From Zhongshania sp. R06B22 (GTDB lineage Bacteria; Pseudomonadota; Gammaproteobacteria; Pseudomonadales; Spongiibacteraceae): a stretch of 64,000 bases of DNA. Within the stretch, counting starts at the first letter, position 1. Each line of letters starts with the position of its first letter. The stretch is from positions 2,728,001 through 2,792,000 of the forward strand of contig NZ_JBFRYB010000001.1 of assembly GCF_040892595.1 (NCBI RefSeq), given 5' to 3'. The position numbers were made by a program, and so were the translations under genes. Positions 18,077-27,348 of the stretch are shown here, in pieces. Under the pieces are notes generated by a model. The model worked only from the letters and a program-made list of their open reading frames with translations. It did not search any database and was not told the DNA's origin.

Positions 18077-19128
18077 AGTGGCACCTCACCATTAACCTGA
18101 ATCATTGCTGTGCCACTCTGCGCTTGCAGCTCGCCGATACAGGCGGCGTAAAGGCCCAGCTCAAGCAATAGGGCCTCCAATACCTCAGCGTGATCTGGTC
18201 GAACAGCGATCAGCAGGCCGCCGCTGGTCTGGGGGTCACACAACACGTCCTGTAATCGCTCTGTCATCGGCGCCAATTTGTGCCCGTAACTATCCAGATT
18301 CCGACCAGTACCACCCGGTATACAGCCCTGCGCCAGATAATCAAGTGCTTCAGGAATTATCGGTACTGCACTGGCGTCGATTATCGCTTGCACCTTACTC
18401 CCTTCACACACCTCCAGGAGGTGCCCCATTAGACCAAAGCCGGTGACATCGGTAATCGCATTAACACCCTCTAATTTTGCCGCTGGAACGCCGACGCTAT
18501 TTAGTTGGCACATAATATCCCTAGCTAAATGAGTATGCTGCGGCAGTAGTTTTTTCTGCTTTTGGGCCGTGGTGAGAATACCTATGCCCAAGGGCTTGGT
18601 TAGATAAAGCTTGTCACCAATCTGTGCGAGATTGTTCTGCTTTAACTGATCGCGCTGAACGAGCCCAGTCACAGCAAGCCCAAACATCGGTTCGGGGGCA
18701 TCAATACTATGGCCGCCAGCCAATGGAATGCCGGCATCAGCACAAGCGCGACGTCCACCCTCAACCACCTGCTGCGCCACTTCCGGTGACAACACATTGA
18801 TCGGCCAACCCAGAATCGCAATCGCCATAAGCGGCTGACCACCCATGGCATAAATATCGCTGATCGCATTTGTAGCCGCAATACGCCCGAAATCGAAGGG
18901 GTCATCCACTATAGGCATAAAAAAATCTGTGGTACTGAGAATCACCTGGCCATTGCCCAAATCAAAGGCCGCAGCGTCATCCTTGCTGCTATTGCCGACC
19001 AATAGCTGCGGAAAATCAGGCAACTCAAGCTGCGACACCAAAATTTTATCCAGCACCTTGGGCGAAATTTTGCAGCCACAGCCGGCACCGTGACTGTACT
19101 CGGTTAGGCGTATAGAGGGATCAGGCAT
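18073..19128 (-). CDS. selD: Selenide, water dikinase (selenophosphate synthase)
   Basis: The 351-residue enzyme makes selenophosphate from selenide and ATP. Active-site Cys17 and Lys20 lie in GAGCGCK; the Cys is encoded by TGT, not by a selenocysteine TGA. The ATG at 19128 is chosen because GGAG precedes it at good spacing and the numbering then matches E. coli SelD exactly; an upstream in-frame start at 19242 would add 38 unrelated residues. It pairs with mnmH by a 4-bp overlap. With no selA/selB in this window, the selenophosphate seems destined for tRNA modification. Confidence 0.95.
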   Translation of the reverse strand: MPDPSIRLTEYSHGAGCGCKISPKVLDKILVSQLELPDFPQLLVGNSSKDDAAAFDLGNGQVILSTTDFFMPIVDDPFDFGRIAATNAISDIYAMGGQPLMAIAILGWPINVLSPEVAQQVVEGGRRACADAGIPLAGGHSIDAPEPMFGLAVTGLVQRDQLKQNNLAQIGDKLYLTKPLGIGILTTAQKQKKLLPQHTHLARDIMCQLNSVGVPAAKLEGVNAITDVTGFGLMGHLLEVCEGSKVQAIIDASAVPIIPEALDYLAQGCIPGGTGRNLDSYGHKLAPMTERLQDVLCDPQTSGGLLIAVRPDHAEVLEALLLELGLYAACIGELQAQSGTAMIQVNGEVPL

Positions 19129-19324
19129 GCGACGGGCTCCACGGGTAAACAGGATGGAAATAATACGGGCAACGGGGGGCTTTGTCAGTGTGTGATTTAG
19201 TGATGAGTCCATCGCGTTTACAAAACACACCAGATTGTTCATCGCTTAACACTATACATTGACCTGTCTCAACGCGACTCACGAGGAAGCTGATTTAATC
19301 AATAGTCAAAACAAGGAGAGATTA

Positions 19325-19627
19325 ATGGAAGAGCGGATTTATAAAAAAATGGCCGGTACCTCTGCAGTATTCGTCCCCGCGGATTTATCCGGCCCCTCGC
19401 CGATTGAGCGCGACGGCTTGGCATGGACGGCCACAGAGCTCAGCATGCCTTCAAGCAGACAAGCACTGCAGTGGAAGCCGCCCATTGATAGCGCCTTAGC
19501 ATTGGAAGGATTAGAGGATTACGACCCGCCCGCTGCAGGTGATGCCCGCTACGTTGCCAACCTAGGTATCGCCTTGGTCTATATTGGCAAAATTCGAGGC
19601 TGGGTAGCGATAAGTCATTTTGCTTAA
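19325..19627 (+). CDS. Hypothetical protein, about 100 residues
   Basis: I do not recognise this family. The ATG at 19325 has an excellent ribosome-binding site (AAGGAGAGATTA), which supports real translation, whereas the in-frame start at 19259 has none. The protein has no signal peptide or membrane helix. It is acidic with several Trp/Pro residues (DGLAWTATELSMPSSRQAL, ALEGLEDYDPPAAG) and ends in a hydrophobic stretch (GIALVYIGKIRGWVAISHF). It is divergent from selD. A Rossmann or enzyme motif is not visible. Confidence 0.6.
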   Translation: MEERIYKKMAGTSAVFVPADLSGPSPIERDGLAWTATELSMPSSRQALQWKPPIDSALALEGLEDYDPPAAGDARYVANLGIALVYIGKIRGWVAISHFA

Positions 19628-19772
19628 GCCTCAACGCTAGCGCACGTGTTAATAATAGTGCTTAGAATAACGAAGCGTAGATAGTGCCGGCCTCTCTAAG
19701 AAATAGCGGCGCCGCTTAAAATTCCGGGATTTAATACGTTTTTTGTATTTATTTTATTGCCAAGCCAGAAAC

Positions 19773-19804
19773 AAAAACAGCGACCATAATAGGCCGCTGT
19801 TTTT
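19773..19804 (-). terminator. Rho-independent terminator, probably the original tRNA-Pro one
   Basis: AAAAACAGCG pairs with CGCTGTTTTT across a 12-base loop, a hairpin usable on both strands. On the minus strand it comes directly after the copy of the tRNA-Pro 3' end (CCGTTCCGACCA), the position expected of the tRNA's own terminator before insertion of the island. Confidence 0.75.
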
Positions 19805-19813
19805 ATTAAATAT

Positions 19814-19826
19814 TTGGTCGGAACGG
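19814..19826. repeat. Direct repeat of the tRNA-Pro 3' end (distal att copy)
   Basis: TTGGTCGGAACGG is identical to 21793-21805, where it forms the acceptor 3' end and CCA of tRNA-Pro. The next bases differ, so the copy is only the terminal 12 tRNA bases plus one. It is interpreted as the far attachment site of an island. Confidence 0.65.
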
Positions 19827-19966
19827 ACCCTCCGAAGCCGCTATCCTAGTAGTTACCCGCACGGGGAATAAGATGCTCAGCACATCACTTAACGGAGTAT
19901 CCACATCACCACTCCTCTCGATACCGACCGCAAAAGAGGCCACCTCAAGAACAGTACCAGGTGAGC

Positions 19967-21397
19967 TTATTCTGCTGGCTCAGCTAAAATCGGTTCGTCA
20001 TCATGAACGGCAACAGGAGAGAAAAACTTCTCTTTTTCCCCTTCTTTTAAACCTTCTTGCTGCACTTCGCCCACTATATCGTCAGCTGAGCTTCTACCGC
20101 TATCTGACTTGGACGGTTGAATGCGAGGTGCCTTGGCAACCCAAACATTGAGATGCTCACCCACCGTGTCGTAGAAGTGCAGCAAGGCTTTTTCTGTATC
20201 CTCTATAAACGTTTTCGAACCCCTAAATCTACCAGCAAGATCAATCACAACCCCGACTTCCAATTCTTTAGGGATATCTTTAATACCAGCCGGCACAAGT
20301 AGATCAGGGTTTTCTAGGGCTTGCTTGAGGGATTTCATTGTCATTGTTGTGCGTTTTGGCCAATAGGCCTTAATCATAATACTTTCGGCTTCAGTGGAAT
20401 CCTTAAGTTGGCGTGTCAGCCAGTTAATTGCCGCGCTTGGCCTTTTAACATCTTGCGGTGATGTAAGCTTCATATCTAAGCTCACAGTCCTGCGCATAAA
20501 GTCGGCTGTAAGCTGTATTGGTCCTGCAGCATTCGGAACCTCTAACCGAGCTGTCAGCTGGCTAGATTTCATAACTGACTCTACGGCGTCCTTTACTTGA
20601 TCCTCAGGCGACGATTGGAGCTTCTTGGCTAACTGGATATTTACCGCACTTCGCGTTGCCATGCTTAGCTGCAGACTTAAATACCTTAAGAGCTGGTTCC
20701 AACTACCAACAGCACCCTCAACATCTTTCAACTGGCGCTGGATAACTGCACCTTGCTGGATGTGATCACAAACTTCCCGCCATTCTTGGCTCATTTTAGT
20801 GAGCGCAGAAACACCTGAAGAATTCGCTCTAAAATAACGAATAAGTTCACCTAGCAAGAACGCTTGCTCTGGGTCATTGACGACTTTATTGTCTGAGAGC
20901 AGTACTGCCTTGGAGATAATCGATAACCAAGAAAAATGATATAACTCCACTTTTTTAACTGCCTGCCTGGAGATTACTAATGGGTGATGTGTCGGCAATA
21001 CAGCATAGTCATTTGATATAGTAATCAAAGCATCGATACCCAGCGCCTTAGCTGCGCCAAGGTACTTCTCTACCTGCTCGATTGAAAGACTTGCATTACC
21101 GATCTTAGATTCTACGAGGGCTGACCATTCTTTTTTGCCAGTATTCACAACAATTAAACCATCTGGCCTCATGCTCTTCAGGTCGTCGGATTTAAAAACC
21201 ACCTCGGTATAACAGTCAATTTTTGCTCTTGCACCAACTGTTGCACCCGCTTCCGATAAGACTGCCTTAGCAAACTCCGGGATTACACGGAATGTTGCTA
21301 GTAACGCTGAGGTTGCTTTTTCCTCCTTCTTTGAATCCGGCAGTACGGAAATTAATCGGGCATGCTCGCCTGTTTTTAATTGATTTACTATTGTCAT
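19967..21397 (-). CDS. PD-(D/E)XK nuclease-like protein, lone cargo of the mini-island
   Basis: The family of this 476-residue protein is not one I can name. The N-terminal 150 residues read like a PD-(D/E)XK nuclease core: Glu65 (YTEVVF), Asp79 in RPDGLIVV and Glu96-Ser97-Lys98 in WSALVESKIG, followed by a helix (LSIEQVEKYLGAAKALG) and a strand (ALITISND). The rest (about 160-430) is alpha/beta without a motif I recognise; the tail is acidic and low-complexity. AAAGGATG is a good ribosome-binding site. No methyltransferase or helicase partner is adjacent. Its place in a tRNA-bound insertion suggests accessory, possibly defence, function (inferred). Confidence 0.75.
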   Translation of the reverse strand: MTIVNQLKTGEHARLISVLPDSKKEEKATSALLATFRVIPEFAKAVLSEAGATVGARAKIDCYTEVVFKSDDLKSMRPDGLIVVNTGKKEWSALVESKIGNASLSIEQVEKYLGAAKALGIDALITISNDYAVLPTHHPLVISRQAVKKVELYHFSWLSIISKAVLLSDNKVVNDPEQAFLLGELIRYFRANSSGVSALTKMSQEWREVCDHIQQGAVIQRQLKDVEGAVGSWNQLLRYLSLQLSMATRSAVNIQLAKKLQSSPEDQVKDAVESVMKSSQLTARLEVPNAAGPIQLTADFMRRTVSLDMKLTSPQDVKRPSAAINWLTRQLKDSTEAESIMIKAYWPKRTTMTMKSLKQALENPDLLVPAGIKDIPKELEVGVVIDLAGRFRGSKTFIEDTEKALLHFYDTVGEHLNVWVAKAPRIQPSKSDSGRSSADDIVGEVQQEGLKEGEKEKFFSPVAVHDDEPILAEPAE

Positions 21398-21734
21398 TGA
21401 TTATCATCCTTTTATTAAATTGACATCCAATCAGTAAAGCCTGTACTTACCAGTTAAAACTGTCCTTGGTGCAGTGGTCAAGTAAAATGGGTAATCATCA
21501 AACTCCGATAGGCTGACTGCAAGCCGAGGGACAAAGGGGAGAAACGGAAGTGCTATCGATGCCGCAGATGATCAATTGATTCTTAGAACTTAGTTAATTG
21601 ATGATACCGAGATACCACTCCCAAATATTTATTTGGCGGTATAAGGAGTGCCGCGAGGTAATATACCGACATTTACGCCGCTAAATGTCGTGGATTGGAA
21701 TGGGTTTTGAGGGGATTCCCTAAACGCCAGATAC
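21398..21734. other. Island end region with short inverted repeats
   Basis: Between the nuclease-like gene and the tRNA terminator lie several palindromes: CCAAATATTTATTTGG (21621-21636) and CGACATTTA(6 nt)TAAATGTCG (21667-21690), plus ATACC-type motifs in both directions nearby. Clusters of this kind occur near integrase attachment sites, where arm or excisionase sites lie. No coding frame was found here. Confidence 0.45.
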
Positions 21735-21760
21735 AAAAAAACCCTGACTAGCAGGGTTTT
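21735..21760 (-). terminator. Terminator downstream of tRNA-Pro
   Basis: On the minus strand AAAACCCTG and CAGGGTTTT form a 9-bp stem with a 5-base loop followed by seven T residues, 33 bp after the tRNA end. It lies inside the proposed island. Confidence 0.9.
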
Positions 21761-21793
21761 AGGGACATTGTAGGACTACAACGGATTTAAAAT

Positions 21794-21870
21794 TGGTCGG
21801 AACGGCAGGATTCGAACCTGCGACCCCTACACCCCCAGTGTAGTGCGCTACCAGACTGCGCTACGCCCCG
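21794..21870 (-). tRNA. tRNA-Pro (GGG)
   Basis: This 77-base gene folds as a complete cloverleaf: acceptor CGGGGCG/CGTTCCG (one wobble), anticodon stem CTACA/TGTAG around the loop CTGGGGG (anticodon GGG), T arm GCAGGTTCGAATCCTGC and encoded CCA. It lies on the minus strand downstream of the merR-like gene of the thrS operon. Its 3' end is duplicated at 19814-19826. Confidence 0.97.
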
Positions 21871-21884
21871 ATTTTAGGGGGAGC

Positions 21885-21913
21885 ATCATACCCCAAGATC
21901 TTAGTTGAGTGAA
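21885..21913 (-). promoter_or_regulatory. Candidate promoter of tRNA-Pro
   Basis: On the minus strand TTCACT (21913-21908) and TATGAT (21890-21885) are 17 bp apart, with the -10 ending 15 bp before the tRNA. It abuts the merR-like stop codon. Confidence 0.6.
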
Positions 21914-22270
21914 CTATCTTTTCAGTAGTTTCAAGACGTCTTCAAGTTCGCCGAGCATTTGTCGAATCACTTGGCGAGCTTGCGAAGACTCATCTTTAGC
22001 GGTCTCGCCCGACATACGCTGTCGAGCTCCACCGATGGTGTAGCCCTCTTCGTAGAGTAGGCTGCGAATCTGCCTAATCATCAGCACATCTTGATGCTGA
22101 TAATAGCGTCTATTCCCGCGGCGCTTTACCGGTGTTAGGTGAGGAAACTCCTGCTCCCAATAACGGAGAACATGAGGTTTAACACAGCACAGCTCGCTTA
22201 CTTCACCAATTGTGAAGTAACGTTTTCCCGGTATGGGGGGCAATTCATCGTTATGACTTGGTTCCAGCAT
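21914..22270 (-). CDS. MerR-family regulator downstream of ihfA
   Basis: The 118-residue protein has an N-terminal MerR winged helix ([30 protein letters not shown], then [16 protein letters not shown]) and a short C-terminal helix for dimerisation, with no metal-binding cysteine cluster or effector domain. Members in this place, last in the thrS-pheST-ihfA operon, are widespread in gammaproteobacteria but the target is not known. It overlaps ihfA by 20 bp. The first ATG follows AGGACTATG, a fair start. Confidence 0.9.
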   Translation of the reverse strand: MLEPSHNDELPPIPGKRYFTIGEVSELCCVKPHVLRYWEQEFPHLTPVKRRGNRRYYQHQDVLMIRQIRSLLYEEGYTIGGARQRMSGETAKDESSQARQVIRQMLGELEDVLKLLKR

Positions 22271-22553
22271 AGTCCTCTACCCTGGATTTCAGTTTTTGTC
22301 CGGGTCGGAACGTAACCACACGACGAGCAGAAATAGGAATCTCCTCGCCTGTTTTAGGATTACGTCCGGGACGCTGACTCTTATCCCTAAGATCAAAATT
22401 CCCGAAGCCAGATATTTTAACCTGTTCGTTGTTTTCTAAGCAGTGACGAATTTGTTCAAAAAACAGTTCGACCAGCTCCTTGGCCTCACGCTTGTTAAAG
22501 CCCAGCTCTTCGTATAATCGTTCGGCCATTTCTGCTTTCGTGAGGGACGTCAT
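22251..22553 (-). CDS. ihfA: Integration host factor subunit alpha
   Basis: This 100-residue HU/IHF-family DNA-bending protein carries the signature [22 protein letters not shown] and the beta-arm Pro residue around RPGRNP. It forms a heterodimer with IHF-beta, also encoded in this window (ihfB at 44249-44545). Its place after pheT is the normal gammaproteobacterial order. ATG at 22553 (AAGGA nine bases upstream) is chosen; GTG at 22556 is an alternative. Confidence 0.97.
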   Translation of the reverse strand: MTSLTKAEMAERLYEELGFNKREAKELVELFFEQIRHCLENNEQVKISGFGNFDLRDKSQRPGRNPKTGEEIPISARRVVTFRPGQKLKSRVEDYAGTKS

Positions 22554-22557
22554 CACA

Positions 22558-24921
22558 CTAGTTCCTTAAACTTGCGCCAAATACCTCCTTCAAGGTTTGT
22601 ACAACCGCATCTACAGATTGACTTACCTCTTCTTCATTAAGGGTGCGCGATGAATGACGGAAGGTCAAGCCCAGCGCCAAACTTTTTCGTTCAGGATCAA
22701 TACCTTTACCCTGATAAACATCAAATAGCTTCAAGTCGCTAAGATAATCACCTGCTGATGTTTTAACCGCTGCTAAGACCTCTGCTGCCGCAAGTTGGCG
22801 GTCAACTATTAACGCGAGGTCGCGCCGCACTTCAGGGAAGCGCGATAACTCAGCAAACTCGGGCACATTACGCTGCAAAAGCGGCTCTTGATCTAGCTCA
22901 AACAGGTAAACCGGATTAACGAAATCCCAGCTAGCCTGAAGGCTTGGGTGCAAGGCGCCAATACGACCAATATGTAATTCGTCGCAGTACACATCGGCTG
23001 TCTGGCCGGGGTGCATAGCTGCATATTTCGCGGCTTTAAACGAAATTTTGCCTGCAGTCACAGAAAGCAGGCTTTCTAAGTCGGCTTTCAAATCATAGAA
23101 ATCGACTAATTCTCCCGCTTCACTCCAGCTTTCCGGTTCGCGACGACCCATTAGCAAGGCGGCCAAGGTCGGTATTTGCTTCAAGCCGTCATCAGACTTC
23201 AAAAAGCGCAGCCCAGATTCAAACAGACGAATACGCGGTTGCTGACGCTTGGCATTATGCATAGCGGTTTTTATTAAACCCGGTAACAGACTGGTTCGCA
23301 TAATCGACATATCAGCAGAGATGGGGTTTAGCAATTCAACCCCCGCCTCGCCCTCTGACATGGCCTGATGCATTGCCGGATCGATAAAGCTATAAGTGAT
23401 CGCTTCTTGATAACCACGCGCCACCAATTGCTGACGAACTTGCGACATACCGCGAAGGCTCTCTGGCGCGGGGCGAATAGTGAGGGTGTCGTGAATTGGC
23501 GTTACTGGCAGGCGATTGTAGCCGTAGACTCTGGCAAGCTCTTCCAACAAATCGACTTCAATACTGATATCAAAACGCCAGCTGGGGGCCGTGACTGTCC
23601 AGCCGCCATCAATAGCATCTACCGTCATGCCTAAACCGCGCAAGATCGACTCGACATCCTGCGTCGTCAAAGCCATACCCAGTATTTTCTCAATACGCTT
23701 TTCACGCAGCACAATCGGCTCTCGGGCCGGCATCTGACCCTCTACACAGCTAACTGGCCCTGCTTCACCACCACAAATTTCAAGAATCAATCCGGTAGCT
23801 CGCTGAATCGCACGCGCCGGCAGTTCAAAATCGACGCCCCTCTCAAAACGGTGAGAAGAATCGGTATGTAAACCGTAGGAACGAGCGCGACCGGCAATTT
23901 TATCTGGAGCAAAAAAAGCCGCTTCTAAAAATAAGTGTTGGGTACCACTGGTAACAGAGGATGGCTCCCCACCCATAATACCGGCCAAGGCTAGGGGCTG
24001 CTGTTCATCGGCAATAAGCAGCGCTCCTTCGCGCACTGCCAAGGTTTGTCCGTCAAGCAGAGTGATGGCTTCGCCCGCTTCTGCATGACGCACTGCCACA
24101 CCGCCCTGAATTTTGTCCAAATCAAAGGCGTGCATCGGCTGACCTAATTCCAGCAAGACAAAATTACTGACATCTACCACCGCGTCAATGCTGCGCAAAC
24201 CGCAGCGACGAAGCTTTTCTTGCAGCCACAATGGGCTTGGCTTGCTGACATCCACATTGCGAATAACCCTGCCAACATAGCGCGGGCAATCGTCTGCAGC
24301 CACCACATTGATAGCTAGCACGTCTTCAATTGTAGAGGCCACATCGACTACAGGCGTTTCAATAAAAGCCAGCTCGCTCAATACCGCAGCCTCCCGCGCA
24401 ATACCGCGAACACTGAGACAATCTGCGCGATTGGGAGTTAATCCCAGTTCGATCACGCTGTCATCAAGATTCAGATACGTGCGAATATCCTGCCCAAGGG
24501 GGGCATCAAGCGGCAACTCCATTAAACCATCGGACTTTTCTGCCAGACCAAGCTCTTCTTCGGCGCACAACATACCGAAGGATTCCACGCCTCGCAGCTT
24601 GGCTTTTTTAATCTTAAAATTACCAGGCAATACCGCGCCGAGACTTGCCAGCGGAACTTTAATGCCGACTCGGGCATTGGCCGCACCGCAGACGATTTGG
24701 ACCTCGTCTACGCCGTTATTAACGCGGCAAACTTGTAGTTTTTCGGCATCAGGGTGGGGTTCAACTGCGACTATCTCTGCGACTACCACACCAGTAAATT
24801 CGCCGGCGACGGGGTCAATCGCATCTACTTCCAATCCCGCCATGGTCAACTGCGCCGCTAATTGCTCGGTATCTACCGCCGGGTTTACCCACTCTCGCAA
24901 CCACTGCTCACTAAATTTCAT
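22558..24921 (-). CDS. pheT: Phenylalanyl-tRNA synthetase subunit beta
   Basis: The 787-residue beta chain of the alpha2-beta2 synthetase has an N-terminal tRNA-binding OB domain (about 40-150; [21 protein letters not shown]), B3/B4 editing domain (about 210-380), B5 (about 400-470), the inactive core-like region and a C-terminal anticodon-binding FDX-ACB domain (about 690-785; [17 protein letters not shown]). Length is normal. It is separated from pheS by 66 bp and from ihfA by 4 bp on its 3' side. Confidence 0.98.
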   Translation of the reverse strand: MKFSEQWLREWVNPAVDTEQLAAQLTMAGLEVDAIDPVAGEFTGVVVAEIVAVEPHPDAEKLQVCRVNNGVDEVQIVCGAANARVGIKVPLASLGAVLPGNFKIKKAKLRGVESFGMLCAEEELGLAEKSDGLMELPLDAPLGQDIRTYLNLDDSVIELGLTPNRADCLSVRGIAREAAVLSELAFIETPVVDVASTIEDVLAINVVAADDCPRYVGRVIRNVDVSKPSPLWLQEKLRRCGLRSIDAVVDVSNFVLLELGQPMHAFDLDKIQGGVAVRHAEAGEAITLLDGQTLAVREGALLIADEQQPLALAGIMGGEPSSVTSGTQHLFLEAAFFAPDKIAGRARSYGLHTDSSHRFERGVDFELPARAIQRATGLILEICGGEAGPVSCVEGQMPAREPIVLREKRIEKILGMALTTQDVESILRGLGMTVDAIDGGWTVTAPSWRFDISIEVDLLEELARVYGYNRLPVTPIHDTLTIRPAPESLRGMSQVRQQLVARGYQEAITYSFIDPAMHQAMSEGEAGVELLNPISADMSIMRTSLLPGLIKTAMHNAKRQQPRIRLFESGLRFLKSDDGLKQIPTLAALLMGRREPESWSEAGELVDFYDLKADLESLLSVTAGKISFKAAKYAAMHPGQTADVYCDELHIGRIGALHPSLQASWDFVNPVYLFELDQEPLLQRNVPEFAELSRFPEVRRDLALIVDRQLAAAEVLAAVKTSAGDYLSDLKLFDVYQGKGIDPERKSLALGLTFRHSSRTLNEEEVSQSVDAVVQTLKEVFGASLRN

Positions 24922-24987
24922 ATTCTTTCCATCTAAAAACTTTGGGGCAACACACGTCTCTATAATCTATCGATTACTGAAACGCGC

Positions 24988-26140
<1,153 letters not shown>

Positions 26141-26170
26141 AATGACCGCTACGCAACGGTCAAACACTTT

Positions 26171-26527
26171 TTAAGCTAAGGCTGATTTCGCACGTTCAAC
26201 GATTACAGCAAAGCTTTCTTTGTCATGTACTGCCAAATCGGCCAATACGCGACGGTCCAAAGTGATGTCAGCTTTTTTCAAGCCAGCAATCAAACGGCTA
26301 TAGCTAAGGCCATTAGCACGTGATCCTGCATTGATACGAGCGATCCACAATGCGCGGAAAACACGTTTCTTGGCACGACGGTCACGGTAAGCATATTGAC
26401 CTGCTTTAATTACCGCTTGTTTCGCAACACGATAAATACGTGAACGAGCGCCGTAGTAACCTTTGGCTTGCTTTAAAATCTTTTTGTGACGACGGTGTGC
26501 GGTCACACCACGTTTTACACGGGGCAT
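26171..26527 (-). CDS. rplT: 50S ribosomal protein L20
   Basis: This 118-residue basic protein is a full-length L20, opening with [25 protein letters not shown] and including [19 protein letters not shown]. It is needed early in large-subunit assembly and, in E. coli, represses translation of rpmI-rplT by binding the mRNA. It lies 31 bp after rpmI. Confidence 0.99.
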   Translation of the reverse strand: MPRVKRGVTAHRRHKKILKQAKGYYGARSRIYRVAKQAVIKAGQYAYRDRRAKKRVFRALWIARINAGSRANGLSYSRLIAGLKKADITLDRRVLADLAVHDKESFAVIVERAKSALA

Positions 26528-26558
26528 AGTATATTCCTCTTAATCTCGATGACGTTTA

Positions 26559-26753
26559 TTAGCTTGCGCGCAACATGCGATCTACTAGAACCTTGTCCGA
26601 CTTATGGACAGCACTAGTGCCACGTAGCTGACGCTTACGTTTGGTGGTCATCTTGGTTAAGATGTGGCTTTTATGAGCGCTTTTGCGCTTATAACCGCTA
26701 CCGGTTTTTTTGAAGCGTTTTGCCGCCCCGCTATGTACTTTTAACTTTGGCAT
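26559..26753 (-). CDS. rpmI: 50S ribosomal protein L35
   Basis: This 64-residue basic protein matches L35 throughout ([20 protein letters not shown], then [18 protein letters not shown]). It sits between infC and rplT in the standard order and is likely co-regulated with rplT by L20. Confidence 0.99.
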   Translation of the reverse strand: MPKLKVHSGAAKRFKKTGSGYKRKSAHKSHILTKMTTKRKRQLRGTSAVHKSDKVLVDRMLRAS

Positions 26754-26809
26754 CGTTAGATACTCCGCATTCTTAATGTAAATTAAATCAAGTAGGCCCT
26801 AAGAGCTCA

Positions 26810-27346
26810 CTACTTTTTCTTTTTCGGAGCAATAACCATGGTCAATTGACGGCCTTCCATTTTCGGAAACTGCTCTACAGCACCAAAATCCGCAAGGTCT
26901 TCTTCAACCCGCTTCAATAGCTGCATACCCAGTTCCTGGTGGGCCATCTCACGACCGCGGTAACGCAGGGTTACCTTGGCTTTATCTCCGTGTTCAAGGA
27001 AACGTGTCAGGTTGCGCAGTTTTACCTGATAGTCCCCGTCTTCCGTACCCGGGCGGAACTTAACTTCCTTGACCTGGGTTCGAACTTGGTTTTTCCGGGC
27101 CGCAGCTTGCTGCTTTTTGGCCTCGAAAACATGTTTACCATAGTCCATGATTTTACAGACAATAGGGTCTGAATCAGTAATCTGGACCAAGTCCAATGTC
27201 GCTTCCTGAGCGGCTTGCAAGGCTTGCGCAAGCGGGACAACGCCAACCTGGTTGCCCTCGGCGTCGATCAGGCGTACTTCACTGGCTTCAATTTCTTCGT
27301 TTATCGGCGCTCTTTTGCTGCGCCCTTTTGCGTTATCGCGTTTAAT
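26810..27346 (-). CDS. infC: Translation initiation factor IF-3 (ATT start)
   Basis: The 178-residue protein is IF-3, which keeps 30S subunits free and checks start-codon pairing. The first in-frame ATG (27220) would remove about 42 residues, including the N-domain ([20 protein letters not shown]). An ATT at 27346, preceded by GGAG eight bases away and 2 bp after the thrS stop, restores the full length of 178 residues (E. coli 180). The rare start is known in infC and gives autoregulation, because IF-3 discriminates against it. The C-domain includes [20 protein letters not shown]. Confidence 0.96.
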   Translation of the reverse strand: MKRDNAKGRSKRAPINEEIEASEVRLIDAEGNQVGVVPLAQALQAAQEATLDLVQITDSDPIVCKIMDYGKHVFEAKKQQAAARKNQVRTQVKEVKFRPGTEDGDYQVKLRNLTRFLEHGDKAKVTLRYRGREMAHQELGMQLLKRVEEDLADFGAVEQFPKMEGRQLTMVIAPKKKK

Positions 27347-27348
27347 TG

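Larger units (their letters stand above)
19628..19966. other. Intergenic region with a relict tRNA-Pro terminator and repeat
   Basis: This 339-bp stretch holds a terminator hairpin at 19773-19804, a 13-bp copy of the tRNA-Pro 3' end at 19814-19826 and about 140 bp of unassigned sequence before the nuclease-like gene's stop. Nothing else was recognised. Confidence 0.6.
19814..21805. mobile_element. Mini-island inserted at the 3' end of tRNA-Pro
   Basis: About 2 kb lies between two 13-bp copies of the tRNA-Pro 3' end. It contains one nuclease-like gene, a replacement terminator just downstream of the intact tRNA (21735-21760) and several short inverted repeats, but no integrase. A second terminator sits just outside the far copy, as if the tRNA once ran straight into it. 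This is the structure expected of a tRNA-targeted integrative element that has lost, or never carried, its recombinase. The short repeat length keeps this an inference. Confidence 0.6.

Noticed and set aside
18073..19128. Selenocysteine-containing SelD
   Set aside because: The active-site codon is TGT (Cys) and there is no in-frame TGA or SECIS-like hairpin; the glutathione peroxidases here also use Cys.
19815..19870. Second, degenerate tRNA at the distal repeat
   Set aside because: Only the 12-base 3' end matches tRNA-Pro; the following bases do not form T, anticodon or D arms.
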